A DNA stretch of 64,000 bases from Streptomyces polyasparticus. Lineage in GTDB: Bacteria; Actinomycetota; Actinomycetes; Streptomycetales; Streptomycetaceae. The position numbers and the translations under genes are program-made. Below are positions 17,594-25,504 of the stretch, one piece after another (position 1 is the stretch's first letter; every line of letters begins with the position of its first letter). A model generated the notes under the pieces. That model was not told where the DNA came from. It saw only the letters and a list, made by a program, of their open reading frames with translations, and did not search any database. The stretch is from NCBI RefSeq assembly GCF_014493765.1, contig NZ_JACTVJ010000006.1, positions 310,001 to 374,000 on the forward strand, given 5' to 3'.

Positions 17594-18349
17594 GTGCCGC
17601 TGAGCTGGAAACCCGCAGTCCGGAGGTCGGACGAGCGCCCGACGCTGCGTGAACTCGCCGTGCAGGCCCTCTCCTCCGTGGAGCACGGCTACGACCTCCT
17701 GGCGCCGAAGTTCGACCGCACTCCCTTCCGCACGCCCGAGCACGTGCTCGACGCGGTCGCGAAGGCCCTGCGCTCCCTCGGTCCCTTCGACCGCGGGCTC
17801 GACCTGTGCTGCGGTACGGGCGCGGGCATCGACGTCCTGCGCGAGGTGTGCCGCGAGCGGGTGGCCGGGGTGGACTTCAGTGCCGGGATGCTCGCCGAGG
17901 CGCGGCGCCAGGCACCCGACGACGTCGCTCTCGTACGAGGGGACGCACTCGCCCTGCCCTTCGGCGAAGCCTTCGATCTCCTCGTCAGCTTCGGTGCGTT
18001 CGGCCACTTCCTGCCCGAGGAAAGGACCGTCCTGTTCGCCGAGGCGTACCGGGTGCTGCGGCCCGGCGGCAGCTTCGTGTTCCCGATCGGCGCGCCCGTG
18101 CCGCTGCGCTCGCGCACGTACTGGATGCTGCTCGGCTTCGACTCCGTGATGCGGGTCCGCAACGCCGTGTGGCGGCCGCCGTTCGTCATGTACTACCTGG
18201 CCTTCGGGCTGCGTGAAGCCTCCGCCGAGCTGACCCGCGCCGGCTTCGAGGTGTCCCTGCGCGACCTGCCGGAACTCGGCCTGCGCGCCGACGGCTCGCC
18301 GCGAGCCCGCGCGGTGGTGGCCACCAAGCCGTCCGTTCAGGGGAGTTGA
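17594..18349 (+). CDS. SAM-dependent methyltransferase, class I
   Basis: 251 residues from GTG 17594, chosen because GGAGGG lies seven bases upstream. The SAM-binding motif I is LDLCCGTGAGI (residues 69-79), followed by VDFSAGMLAEARRQAP (motif post I) and DALALPFGEAFDLLVSFGAFGHF (motif II). After VLRPGGSFVFP the C-terminal part has a hydrophobic stretch, FVMYYLAFGLREASAEL, typical of ubiE-like small-molecule methyltransferases. The substrate is unknown. Its stop codon lies in the first unit of a 30-bp tandem repeat reaching the convergent amidohydrolase gene. Confidence 0.82.
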   Translation: MPLSWKPAVRRSDERPTLRELAVQALSSVEHGYDLLAPKFDRTPFRTPEHVLDAVAKALRSLGPFDRGLDLCCGTGAGIDVLREVCRERVAGVDFSAGMLAEARRQAPDDVALVRGDALALPFGEAFDLLVSFGAFGHFLPEERTVLFAEAYRVLRPGGSFVFPIGAPVPLRSRTYWMLLGFDSVMRVRNAVWRPPFVMYYLAFGLREASAELTRAGFEVSLRDLPELGLRADGSPRARAVVATKPSVQGS

Positions 18350-18425
18350 GCCACCGAGCCGCCCCGCTCAGCAGAGTTGAGCCACCGAGCCGCCCGCTCA
18401 GGAGAGTTCGGCCACCAGCTCGCCC
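18336..18425. repeat. 30-bp tandem repeat joining the ends of two convergent genes
   Basis: Units at 18336-18366, 18367-18396 and 18397-18425 share CTCAGnnGAGTTnnGCCACC. The methyltransferase TGA lies in unit 1 and the amidohydrolase stop (minus strand) lies in unit 3. Only about 48 bp separate the two stop codons, and almost all of it is repeat. Confidence 0.85.
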
Positions 18426-19180
18426 AAGGCCTCGCCCAGCTCGCGGACGCCCTCGTTGGCCGGGCCGCCGGGCTCGCTCATGTACAGATCGCGGCGGATC
18501 TCGATCATCAGCGCCTGCACCCGCTCCTCGCGCCCGTAGAACTTCAGCGGCACATACGTCCCCGCGAACGGCGAGTTCACGGCCGTACCGCCGAAGCGCC
18601 CGAAGATCCGCTCGGCGCGGGCGAGCAGCCCGGGCGATGTGTGGAAGGGGTCCACGCCCAGACACACCGGCGGTCGCGGCCCCTCGCCGTGCAGTTCGTA
18701 GGGCAGCGGACGCGTCGGATACGAGTGCACGTCGATCACCACGGCCCACCCTGCCGCATCGAGGCGCTCCGCCACGGCGTCCGTCATGGCCGCCGCGTAC
18801 GGATGGAAGTAGCGCTCCAGGAGCGGCCCGTCGTCGAACCCGTCGGGCCGCAGCACCTCGCGGTGTGTGGTCCGGGTGTAGACCGCGCCCATTCCGACCG
18901 CCGCCATCTCCTCGCGCTCGTCGGGGAACCGCTCGGGGTCGACGACAAGACGCGACAGCCGGTTCACGAACCGCCACGGTGCGGTCCGCGCGCCGAGCGC
19001 CGCATACGCGGCGATCTCCGCGGTGTGCGCGTCCGTGATGTGCCGCGCCTCGGCCGCGAGCGCCTCGTCGTCGAGCACGATGTCCGCACGTACGTCCCCG
19101 GGAATCTCCCAGGAGCCGTGCGGCACATGCAGCAGTACGGGGGAGTCGCCGTCGCCCGCGTGCACTTCGAAGCCGGTCAT
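18398..19180 (-). CDS. N-formylglutamate amidohydrolase family protein
   Basis: 260 residues from ATG 19180. It has the zinc-hydrolase signatures of the FGase family: LLHVPHGSWEIP near the N-terminus and VVIDVHSYPTRPLPYE in the middle, with HVPH and DVH as likely metal ligands, plus NRLSRLVVDPERF. Family members remove formyl or related acyl groups from glutamate in histidine degradation. No hut genes are adjacent, so the true substrate may differ. The gene lies between tandem repeats at both ends; its promoter must lie in or next to the 19214-19307 array. Confidence 0.8.
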   Translation of the reverse strand: MTGFEVHAGDGDSPVLLHVPHGSWEIPGDVRADIVLDDEALAAEARHITDAHTAEIAAYAALGARTAPWRFVNRLSRLVVDPERFPDEREEMAAVGMGAVYTRTTHREVLRPDGFDDGPLLERYFHPYAAAMTDAVAERLDAAGWAVVIDVHSYPTRPLPYELHGEGPRPPVCLGVDPFHTSPGLLARAERIFGRFGGTAVNSPFAGTYVPLKFYGREERVQALMIEIRRDLYMSEPGGPANEGVRELGEALGELVAELS

Positions 19181-19213
19181 GCGCCTCACCCTAGACAGGG
19201 GCCGCCCCGGCCC

Positions 19214-19307
19214 GGACACGCGGTCCTCTCCCCGGACAAGCGGTGCTCACCCCCGGACAAGCGGTGCTCACCCCCGGACAAGCGGTCCTCACCCCCGGAC
19301 ACGCCGG
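19214..19307. repeat. 21-bp tandem repeat upstream of the amidohydrolase gene
   Basis: Four units (19214, 19234, 19255, 19276; 20-21 bp) with consensus ggacaagcggtgctcaccc and a partial fifth at 19297. Units 2 and 3 are identical. The array fills most of the 173-bp gap between the amidohydrolase start and the DUF3048 gene end, so any promoter for the former overlaps it. Confidence 0.9.
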
Positions 19308-19343
19308 AGCGCGGCACCCGTCCGAGGGCGCCGCGCTCCGGCG
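19302..19343 (-). terminator. Hairpin terminator after the first DUF3048 gene
   Basis: cgccggagcgcggc (19302-19315) pairs perfectly with gccgcgctccggcg (19330-19343) across a 14-base loop, starting about ten bases beyond the DUF3048 stop. There is no T-tract, as is common for high-GC terminators. Confidence 0.75.
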
Positions 19344-19353
19344 GTGTGGCGGC

Positions 19354-20394
19354 TCAGGCGTCCTCGTACACGATCCAGACCTGGCCCTGCGCGAACGGCA
19401 TCGGCTTGCCGCCCTTCTGGATGAAGGTCGTGCCGCTCTTGACGTTTGGCCGCTGCCACCACGTCTTGTACGCCTTGCCGTCCCGCAGGACCGTCGCCCA
19501 GCCCTTGCCGACGGTCTTGATGTACGGCGTGACGGCGCCGTTGACGTCGCGGTACTTAGACGGCGGCATGTGCACCTTCTGGATCACGATGGTGCGCGCG
19601 CTCATCTGCCGTCCGTCGGTCAGCCGCGCGGGCGCCCCGTCGAAGGAGACGAACCAGCGCTTCTTCGCCGGCGACCAGCGGAAGGTGTGGCTGGCCGAGG
19701 CATAGCGCACCGTGCGCTCCGCCATCGGCTTGCCGCCCTGGGGCGCCGGACCGAAGCGGAAACCGATGTCCTGCGGCTTCCAGGCCTTCGGCGCGGACTT
19801 CAGGACCTTGGCCGGGTTCACGAACAGGTTGTGCGGCGCCATGCGGCCCTGTGCGCGGAAGTAGGCGCGCGGCAGGGCGCCGTGCGAACGCACGTAGATC
19901 GGCGAGTTCTTCAGGTACTTGTGCAGCGCGCTGCGCACCCCGGAGTACGCGAGCGCAGGACGCCCGAACTGCTGGAGCAGCTCCACATCGGACTCACGGG
20001 CGCTGCGCACCGGGCCGAGGCTCCTGGGGATCTGGCTGGAGTACATGCCCATCAGGCGGCTCATCCCGCCCTCGACCTTCTCGACGTAGACGATGTCGGC
20101 CTTGTCGAGGTTGTGATGCGGCCGGGCACGCCGTGCGTTGTCGAACTTCACGGCGAGCACCGGTCCCTGTTTGGCCATCAGACCCGTGTACGGAGAGATC
20201 TTCCACGGGCCCTGGACCTGCTGGTACGCCTCCAGGGGGGAGTAGTCGTCGAGTTGTGCGGCCTGGGCGCCCTGCGGGGGCACGGGGTCGTGGCCGTCGA
20301 GGGCCGGTGCGGCGCCGAGGGTGAGGGTGCCCGCGGCAAGGAGGGCGAGCAGCGGGGCCGTACGGCGACGGCGTCCGGTGGCGGGAGAGGACAA
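19354..20394 (-). CDS. DUF3048 family secreted protein, copy 1
   Basis: 346 residues with an N-terminal basic region and hydrophobic signal segment (TAPLLALLAAGTLTLGAAPA). There is no lipobox cysteine, so it is probably a cleaved secreted protein. The DUF3048 N-domain is recognised by VLAVKFDNARRARPHHNLDK and LGPVRSARESDVELLQQFG, and the C-domain by YASASHTFRWSPAKKRW and GQVWIVYEDA. The family includes B. subtilis YerB; its function is not established and a cell-envelope role is usually assumed. A lipoprotein paralogue is encoded 2 kb away on the same strand, with the aminotransferase between them. Confidence 0.82.
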   Translation of the reverse strand: MSSPATGRRRRTAPLLALLAAGTLTLGAAPALDGHDPVPPQGAQAAQLDDYSPLEAYQQVQGPWKISPYTGLMAKQGPVLAVKFDNARRARPHHNLDKADIVYVEKVEGGMSRLMGMYSSQIPRSLGPVRSARESDVELLQQFGRPALAYSGVRSALHKYLKNSPIYVRSHGALPRAYFRAQGRMAPHNLFVNPAKVLKSAPKAWKPQDIGFRFGPAPQGGKPMAERTVRYASASHTFRWSPAKKRWFVSFDGAPARLTDGRQMSARTIVIQKVHMPPSKYRDVNGAVTPYIKTVGKGWATVLRDGKAYKTWWQRPNVKSGTTFIQKGGKPMPFAQGQVWIVYEDA

Positions 20395-20413
20395 AGCGAG
20401 GCTCCTTGGGAGG

Positions 20414-20431
20414 GCGCGCCCGCGGGCGCGC
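20414..20431. terminator. 18-bp perfect GC palindrome between aminotransferase and DUF3048 genes
   Basis: gcgcgcccgcgggcgcgc is self-complementary over all 18 bases. It lies 20 bp upstream of the DUF3048 start and 114 bp after the aminotransferase stop on the minus strand. It could end the upstream transcript or fold in the DUF3048 5' leader; the sequence alone does not decide. Confidence 0.45.
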
Positions 20432-20544
20432 TGCGGCTGTGCAGGCGCAGCTTTCCTCCCGGGGCCCCTGTTCGAATCGGTTCGGGCTCGGTGATCGCCT
20501 GAACGGGGACGCGTCCCCCGCCCATCCGGCAGACCGGCGGACCG

Positions 20545-21834
20545 TCAGGCCCCGCGCACCAGCCGGTCCACGGCCGCGGTCCCCGACCTGTACCGCACGG
20601 GCCGCAGCGCCGCGTACCCGGTCGCCGGCTCCGGGCCGCCCGCGTACGCGGTGTCCTGAGCGGCGCCCGCGTACCCGGTGTCCCGAGCGTCACCCGCGTA
20701 CCCCGTCACCTGCTCACCCCCGTACAGGCTCTGCCCGAGTCCCGCGAGCAGCCGCTGCACATCGTGCTGGGGCCGCACCACCAGGCGCAGGAAACGGCTC
20801 GACGAGCCGATCTTGTTGCCGCATTCGCGTACGAGCACACCGTGCGCGGTGAGCAGTTGGTCGCGCAGGGCCGCTCCGTCCACGCCGTCGGGCAGTCGTA
20901 CGTAGAGGAAGTTGCCCTGGGAGGGGTAGACCGTGAGCCCGGGCAGGCGGCCCAGATGCCAGAGCATCTCCTGCCGGTCGCGGCGGACCTGGCGCAGGCT
21001 GTGCTCGTACGCGTGGCGGTGTCTGCCGAGCAGGAACACCACGGTCTCGGCGAAGGAGTTGAGGTTCCACTTCGGCAGCGCGGCGCGGATCTTTCCCGCG
21101 AGCCCCGGGTTGGCGACGAGATAGCCGAAGCGCACGCCGTGCAGTCCGAAGTTCTTGCCGAGGCTGCGCAGCACGATCACATTCGGCCGCAGCACCGCCT
21201 CGTGCACCACGCTCGGCTCCGGTCCGGCGTCCGCGAACTCCAGAAAGGACTCGTCGACCACGATCAGATCGAGCTCCTGCAACGCGTCGAGCAGGGCGAC
21301 GACGGCGCGCTTGGGGAGCAGGCCGCCGTCCGGGTTGTTGGGGTTGCACAGGACGGCGGTGCGCGCGCCACGGCGCCGTACGAACTCCGTGAACGCCCCC
21401 GGATCGAGCTGGAATCCGGCCTGCTCCGGCAGCGGGAACATGTCGACCCGCTTGCCCGTCTCCATCGGCTGGTCCGTCCAGCGGCCGAAGGTCGGGACGG
21501 GGACGGCCAGGGATTCCCGTACGAGCAAGTGGTCGATCCAGGTGATCAGTTCGGTCGATCCGTTGCCCATCGCGACGGTCTGCGGGTTGAGCCCGAGGAC
21601 CGCGCACAGCTCGGCGGCGATGGTGTCCGCGCTGCTCGGGTAGTACGTGCGGATCTCCCGAAGGCGCGCCCCGAGCTCGTCGAAGATCTCCGGCGTCGGG
21701 AAGTACGGATTGCACGGAATGCAGAAGTCGACGACCTGGCTCCCACCCCCGGCCGCCCGGTCGAGCGTCGCGTACGACGGACTGTGCGCCGTGGCCGTAC
21801 GGAAGAGCGCGGTGACATTGCCGGCGTCGGACAT
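20545..21834 (-). CDS. Class I/II PLP aminotransferase (histidinol-phosphate aminotransferase-like)
   Basis: 429 residues. It has the fold-type I aminotransferase layout: VDFCIPCNPYFP at the N-terminus, MGNGSTELI for the phosphate end, LCNPNNPDGGLLP, the Asp of VVDESFLEFAD, and the PLP lysine in SLGKNFGLHGVRFGY; a C-terminal Arg in SSSRFLRLVVR should bind the substrate carboxylate or phosphate. It resembles the HisC/CobD branch, but no his or cobalamin genes are nearby. The last 65 or so residues are an extra low-complexity tail with in-frame YAG repeats, absent from typical HisC. It is divergent from the small membrane protein gene. The substrate is uncertain. Confidence 0.82.
   Translation of the reverse strand: MSDAGNVTALFRTATAHSPSYATLDRAAGGGSQVVDFCIPCNPYFPTPEIFDELGARLREIRTYYPSSADTIAAELCAVLGLNPQTVAMGNGSTELITWIDHLLVRESLAVPVPTFGRWTDQPMETGKRVDMFPLPEQAGFQLDPGAFTEFVRRRGARTAVLCNPNNPDGGLLPKRAVVALLDALQELDLIVVDESFLEFADAGPEPSVVHEAVLRPNVIVLRSLGKNFGLHGVRFGYLVANPGLAGKIRAALPKWNLNSFAETVVFLLGRHRHAYEHSLRQVRRDRQEMLWHLGRLPGLTVYPSQGNFLYVRLPDGVDGAALRDQLLTAHGVLVRECGNKIGSSSRFLRLVVRPQHDVQRLLAGLGQSLYGGEQVTGYAGDARDTGYAGAAQDTAYAGGPEPATGYAALRPVRYRSGTAAVDRLVRGA
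20639..20712. repeat. In-frame 27-bp repeat in the aminotransferase C-terminal tail
   Basis: Units at 20639-20665 and 20666-20692 plus a partial unit at 20693-20712 share cccgcgtaCncGgtgtcc. Being 27 bp they keep the frame and encode nine-residue repeats (TGYAGDARD, TGYAGAAQD, TAYAGG). Confidence 0.75.
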
Positions 21835-22117
21835 GGCGGCCTCCGGGAGGGGAGCGGGCTTCGCGGAGGGGTACGGGCGAGGGGCGCGAAATGCTCAACC
21901 GTCACTTGCGTCTCGGCTCGGAGCTGCCGAGATCTCTATGTTTAGGAAGATTTCCGGCATTTTGTGGAGGAATTCACTCCCGCCGCACCCCGCTGACCTC
22001 GGCGCATCACAGCACCCTCATACGCACCTACTCGCGGTCGAACTAGATGGCCATGCCATCTATATCCATGGCTTCCAGCATCGAGGAGCACTGACCCCGA
22101 ACGTGTGAAGGATCACC

Positions 22118-22588
22118 ATGGCCATGGAGGCGAGGCATGCGGCACCGCGCGGTACGAAGGGCGCCAAGGGGCGCACGGAGGGGTCTTCGGCCAGTGAGGG
22201 CCTCAGTCCGGAGACGGCCGGTGAGGGCCGCAGCCCGGAGATGAGTGTCACGCAGGTCTCCGGTTCCGCGCTCGGCGCGGTGTCCGGCGCACTGCTCGCC
22301 TCGGCGCTCGGCCTCTTCGGCACGGTCGCGGGCGCCGTCATCTTCAGCCTCACGGCGACCGTGGGCGGTGCCGCCTTCCAGCTCGGACTGCACCGAACCG
22401 GCCACCGCTACCGGACCCTGCGCCGTACCGGACCCGGCGTCGCCCGGACCTCGTCGCATGCCGCCCGGACCCCGTCCCGTATCGGACGGGGCTCAGCGCC
22501 TGCGGACGTGCAGGATCCACACCTGACCGTCGGCGAACAGCAGCGGCTTGCCGTCGGCGTCGGTGTAGACCGTCGCTTCCTCGGCTGA
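22118..22588 (+). CDS. Small membrane protein of unknown function
   Basis: 156 residues from ATG 22118 with GAAGGATC upstream; ATG 22124 is an alternative. The first 45 residues are charged and low-complexity, then one or two hydrophobic segments run from about 50 to 85 (ALGAVSGALLASALGLFGTV and AGAVIFSLTATVGGAAF), followed by an Arg-rich tail. I do not recognise a domain. The 3' end overlaps the convergent DUF3048 gene by 96 bp, so the last 30 residues are constrained by that gene and may be unreliable. It is divergent from the aminotransferase gene. Confidence 0.5.
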   Translation: MAMEARHAAPRGTKGAKGRTEGSSASEGLSPETAGEGRSPEMSVTQVSGSALGAVSGALLASALGLFGTVAGAVIFSLTATVGGAAFQLGLHRTGHRYRTLRRTGPGVARTSSHAARTPSRIGRGSAPADVQDPHLTVGEQQRLAVGVGVDRRFLG

Positions 22589-23452
22589 TTCGCGGCTCCA
22601 ACGCCCGGTGTGCGCACGGCCGTCGCGCAGCATCAGGGCCTCGCCCTCGCCGACGGTCTCGGTGTACGGGGAGACATTGCCCCAGCGGTCACGGAAGCGG
22701 GAGTCCCGTACGACTCCGTACTGCACCACGACCGTCGACGGCGTCAGGTTGGTGCGCGTGCCGTCCATCGACACACGCCACCGGTCGCGGGCCGCGGACC
22801 AGGTGAAGCCGTAACGCGCCGCCGGAAAGCGCACGGTGTGCTCTCCGGTGGCGCGCCCCCCGGACGGCGCCCCGCCGAAGCGCAGGCCCAGGTCCGCCGG
22901 CTTCGCTTCCTTGTCCGGCGCGGGATCGAGCCGCGAGGGGCGCAGATAGAGGTTGTGCGGTATCTGGCGCGAGGGCGAGCGGAAGTAGGCCCCCGGCGCC
23001 TCGGCCGGCGACCGCGGATACAGCTGCGCCTTGTCGATCAGCGGCAGCAGCTTGCCCTGCGCGCCGGAGAAGGCGAGCACCGGCTTGCCGTACTGCCGCA
23101 GGAGTTCGAGGTCCGTCTCGCGCGCGCTGCGCACGGGCCCGATGGACTGCGGCAGTCCGCCGCCCGAGTAGACGGCGAGCAGCCGGGTCAGTCCCGACTC
23201 GACCTGCTCGACATGGATCACGGTGGCCTCGCGCAGACCGGTGTGCGGCCGCGCGGCCCGTACGTTGTCGATCTTCACGGCGAGCACCGTGGGCCTGCGC
23301 ACGGTGCGCGGCCGGGGCTCCGGTGGCGCGGACGACTCGGGTGCCGGGGACGTCGGAGGCTCGGGGTCGTCAGGGGCGCCGCCCCGATCGCTCACGGTGC
23401 AGGCGGCGAGCGCGGCGGCGGCGGGCAGCGTCAGGAACAGCCGGCGCCTCAT
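22493..23452 (-). CDS. DUF3048 family lipoprotein, copy 2
   Basis: 319 residues from ATG 23452. The signal peptide RRRLFLTLPAAAALAACTV ends in a lipobox (LAAC), so the mature protein should be lipid-anchored at Cys17. A Pro/Ser-rich spacer follows, then the DUF3048 core: VLAVKIDNVRAARPHTGLRE, IGPVRSARETDLELLRQYG and, at the C-terminus, GQVWILHV. It is clearly paralogous to the 19354-20394 gene, which lacks the lipobox. One anchored and one secreted version in the same 4 kb suggests related envelope functions. No enzymatic activity is known for the family. Confidence 0.83.
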   Translation of the reverse strand: MRRRLFLTLPAAAALAACTVSDRGGAPDDPEPPTSPAPESSAPPEPRPRTVRRPTVLAVKIDNVRAARPHTGLREATVIHVEQVESGLTRLLAVYSGGGLPQSIGPVRSARETDLELLRQYGKPVLAFSGAQGKLLPLIDKAQLYPRSPAEAPGAYFRSPSRQIPHNLYLRPSRLDPAPDKEAKPADLGLRFGGAPSGGRATGEHTVRFPAARYGFTWSAARDRWRVSMDGTRTNLTPSTVVVQYGVVRDSRFRDRWGNVSPYTETVGEGEALMLRDGRAHTGRWSRESAEEATVYTDADGKPLLFADGQVWILHVRRR

Positions 23453-23583
23453 GGGGCCGGCCGTACAGGGGACTTCATAGGGGTAGGGGTACCCGCCTGT
23501 CGCACCGGTCAGGCCGAACGAAGGTTCCCCTCCGCTTGTTGTGTACCGCTTGGTACGCCTGACTGTTCGGCCGGTTGGCCGGA

Positions 23584-24303
23584 TCAGGCCCGTCGCCGCC
23601 TGCTTGCCGCCACGCGCTGCGGGTCGATCACCGGATGCGCCCACTGCTCGGCCAGCGCCAGCGACTCCGCGCGCCCGTCCACCACATGCGCGTGCGCGAG
23701 CGCCGCCGCGCGATCGCCGTCACCGGCCGCGATCGCCTCGTACATCTCCTCGTGCTCCGCGCACTGCTGCGCGGGATCGCGCTGCGCGGTGAGCCGGAAG
23801 AGCCAGTGCGTGCGCGCTTCGAGCGGCCGCATCATGTTGCTGAGCAGTGGATTGTGCGCCAGCTCCACGATGTCCGTGTGGAAGCCCGCGTTGGCCGCCG
23901 CGATACCGCCCCGGTCCTCGGCGGCGATCGCCGTACGCGCCGCCTTCAGGCGCGCGGCCAGGCGCGCGAGTTCCTCGGCTTCGGCGCGCTCGGCCGCCAG
24001 GCGCGCGGCGAGCGACTCGAGCGACTCCCGTACGTCGAAGAGGTCGCGCACATCCGCCGGCGTGAACGGCGAGACCAGCGCGCCCCGGTGCGGCACGAGC
24101 AGGACGAGCCCGTCCGCCTCCAGGCGGCGCAGCGCCTCGCGCAGCGGGATACGGGAGACGGCGAGCTCGGCGGCGAGGTCGCGCTCCACAAGGCGGGCGC
24201 CGGGCTTGAGTTCGGCGTCGAGAATGCGCCGGCGCAGGGCGTCGTATGCGAGATCGCGCAGCGAACCACGTGCCGCGCCCGCCGGGCCTGCCACCATCGC
24301 CAA
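23584..24303 (-). CDS. GntR-family transcriptional regulator, FCD subfamily
   Basis: 239 residues from ATG 24303 (ATG 24297 also possible). Residues 14-80 are a GntR winged helix (ARLVERDLAAELAVSRIPLR and EALRRLEADGLVLLVPHRGA). Residues 85-225 are an all-helical FCD ligand domain with FHTDIVELAHN carrying Asp and His residues of the usual metal site. FadR/FCD regulators bind organic acids and recognise short GT-(N)-AC palindromes. It is divergent from the BMP importer operon across a 184-bp gap that holds such a palindrome, so it probably controls that operon and itself. Confidence 0.88.
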   Translation of the reverse strand: MAMVAGPAGAARGSLRDLAYDALRRRILDAELKPGARLVERDLAAELAVSRIPLREALRRLEADGLVLLVPHRGALVSPFTPADVRDLFDVRESLESLAARLAAERAEAEELARLAARLKAARTAIAAEDRGGIAAANAGFHTDIVELAHNPLLSNMMRPLEARTHWLFRLTAQRDPAQQCAEHEEMYEAIAAGDGDRAAALAHAHVVDGRAESLALAEQWAHPVIDPQRVAASRRRRA

Positions 24304-24419
24304 GGTCTTCCTCCGCTCGCTCCTTCGACCACCCTAAGTGGCCAGGGTGCCGGGTGCGTACTGCTAACGAGCCGCTAACACGCAGGCAACAAGCGGATCC
24401 CAGACTGAGGGCGCGTAAC

Positions 24420-24427
24420 GGTATACC
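24420..24427. promoter_or_regulatory. Candidate GntR operator GGTATACC
   Basis: GGTATACC is a perfect palindrome with the GT-AT-AC core expected for FCD-type GntR regulators. It lies between the GntR gene and the BMP lipoprotein gene, about 60 bp upstream of the latter's start. The only support is this match plus the position. Confidence 0.5.
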
Positions 24428-24487
24428 ACTAGCGGGTTCGCGGATCTCCCGGCAACGGCACGCGGCCCCTCCCTCTGGAGGTCCCAA

Positions 24488-25504
24488 GTGGCACTCACTC
24501 ACCCCCGGCGCGCGCTCGCCCCCGCAGCGCTCCTGTCCGTCGCGGGACTGCTCGCGCTCACCGGCTGCGGCGGCGACTCGACCGCACAGGACGGCAGTTC
24601 GGGCTCGGGGACGCTCAAGGTAGGTGTCCTCTTCCCGGGTTCGCTGTCGGACGGCGGCTTCATGGAGTCGGCCTACCGCGGCTACCAGCGGGCCGCGAAG
24701 GAGCACAAGGGCAAGGTCGCCTTCAGCAAGGTCGAGCAAGTACCGGCCGCCGACTACGAGCAGGCCCTGGTCCGCTTCGCGACCACCTCCGACCTGGTGA
24801 TCTCCATGGGCGGTCAGACCGACGCGGCCGTACGGAAGGTCGCGGCGCGTTTCCCGAAGGTGAAGTTCGCCGAGATCGGCGGCCCGGCCGACGGCGAGCC
24901 CACCGCCAACCTCGCCCTCTACGACCCGCAGCAGGCCGAAGCCGCGTATCTGTCGGGCGCGGCCGCGGCGCTCCTGTCGAAGAAGAACACCGTCGGCTTC
25001 CTCGGCGGCGCGGAACTGCCCGCGATCGTCAACGCGGCCAAGGAGTTCGAGCGCGGCGCGAAGGCGGTCGACCCGGACGTGAAGGTCCTCACGCCGCAGT
25101 ACGTCGGCGACTTCAACGACGCCGCGAAGGCCAAGCAGTCCGCACTCGCCGACTACAGCGCCGGCGCCGATGTGCTGGGCCAGATCCTCAACCTCGGCCA
25201 GAAGGGCGTCGTCCAGGCCGCCTCCGGACGCGGCGGGCTGCTCGTCGGCGGGCCGATCCCGGCCGACTGCGGCACCGACAAGGCGTACGCCGCCTACGTC
25301 GAGACCGACATCGGCGCCGAGATCGAATACTCCACCGACCAGCTGGTCAAGGGCAGTTGGAAGGCGGAGGCCGTGCACTTCGGTCTTACCTACGCCGAGC
25401 CGCAGAACAACATCCACCTCTGCGACACCGCCGACCCCGCGGTCGCGAAGAAGCTCGACGAGGTGAAGGCCGACATCACCTCCGGGAAGGTCAAGACCCG
25501 GTGA
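24488..25504 (+). CDS. BMP-family ABC transporter substrate-binding lipoprotein
   Basis: 338 residues from GTG 24488 with GGAGGT nine bases upstream. The signal peptide ends in the lipobox LLALTGCGG. The mature part is a PnrA/Bmp-type fold: LKVGVLFPGSLSDGGFMESA, LVRFATTSDLVISMGGQTDA and KKNTVGFLGGAELPAIV match the family. Such proteins bind nucleosides or other small ligands and feed an RbsA-like double ATPase and two RbsC-like permeases, exactly the genes that follow. Its stop overlaps the ATPase start (GTGA). The ligand is not identifiable; an ornithine-cyclodeaminase-like gene ends the operon. Confidence 0.9.
   Translation: MALTHPRRALAPAALLSVAGLLALTGCGGDSTAQDGSSGSGTLKVGVLFPGSLSDGGFMESAYRGYQRAAKEHKGKVAFSKVEQVPAADYEQALVRFATTSDLVISMGGQTDAAVRKVAARFPKVKFAEIGGPADGEPTANLALYDPQQAEAAYLSGAAAALLSKKNTVGFLGGAELPAIVNAAKEFERGAKAVDPDVKVLTPQYVGDFNDAAKAKQSALADYSAGADVLGQILNLGQKGVVQAASGRGGLLVGGPIPADCGTDKAYAAYVETDIGAEIEYSTDQLVKGSWKAEAVHFGLTYAEPQNNIHLCDTADPAVAKKLDEVKADITSGKVKTR

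Noticed and set aside
21938-22108. Possible 56-codon small gene upstream of the membrane protein
   Set aside because: Third-position GC is far below that of all genes here and no ribosome site fits; it is more likely the non-coding promoter region, which also holds the short inverted repeat AGATGGC-CAT-GCCATCT.
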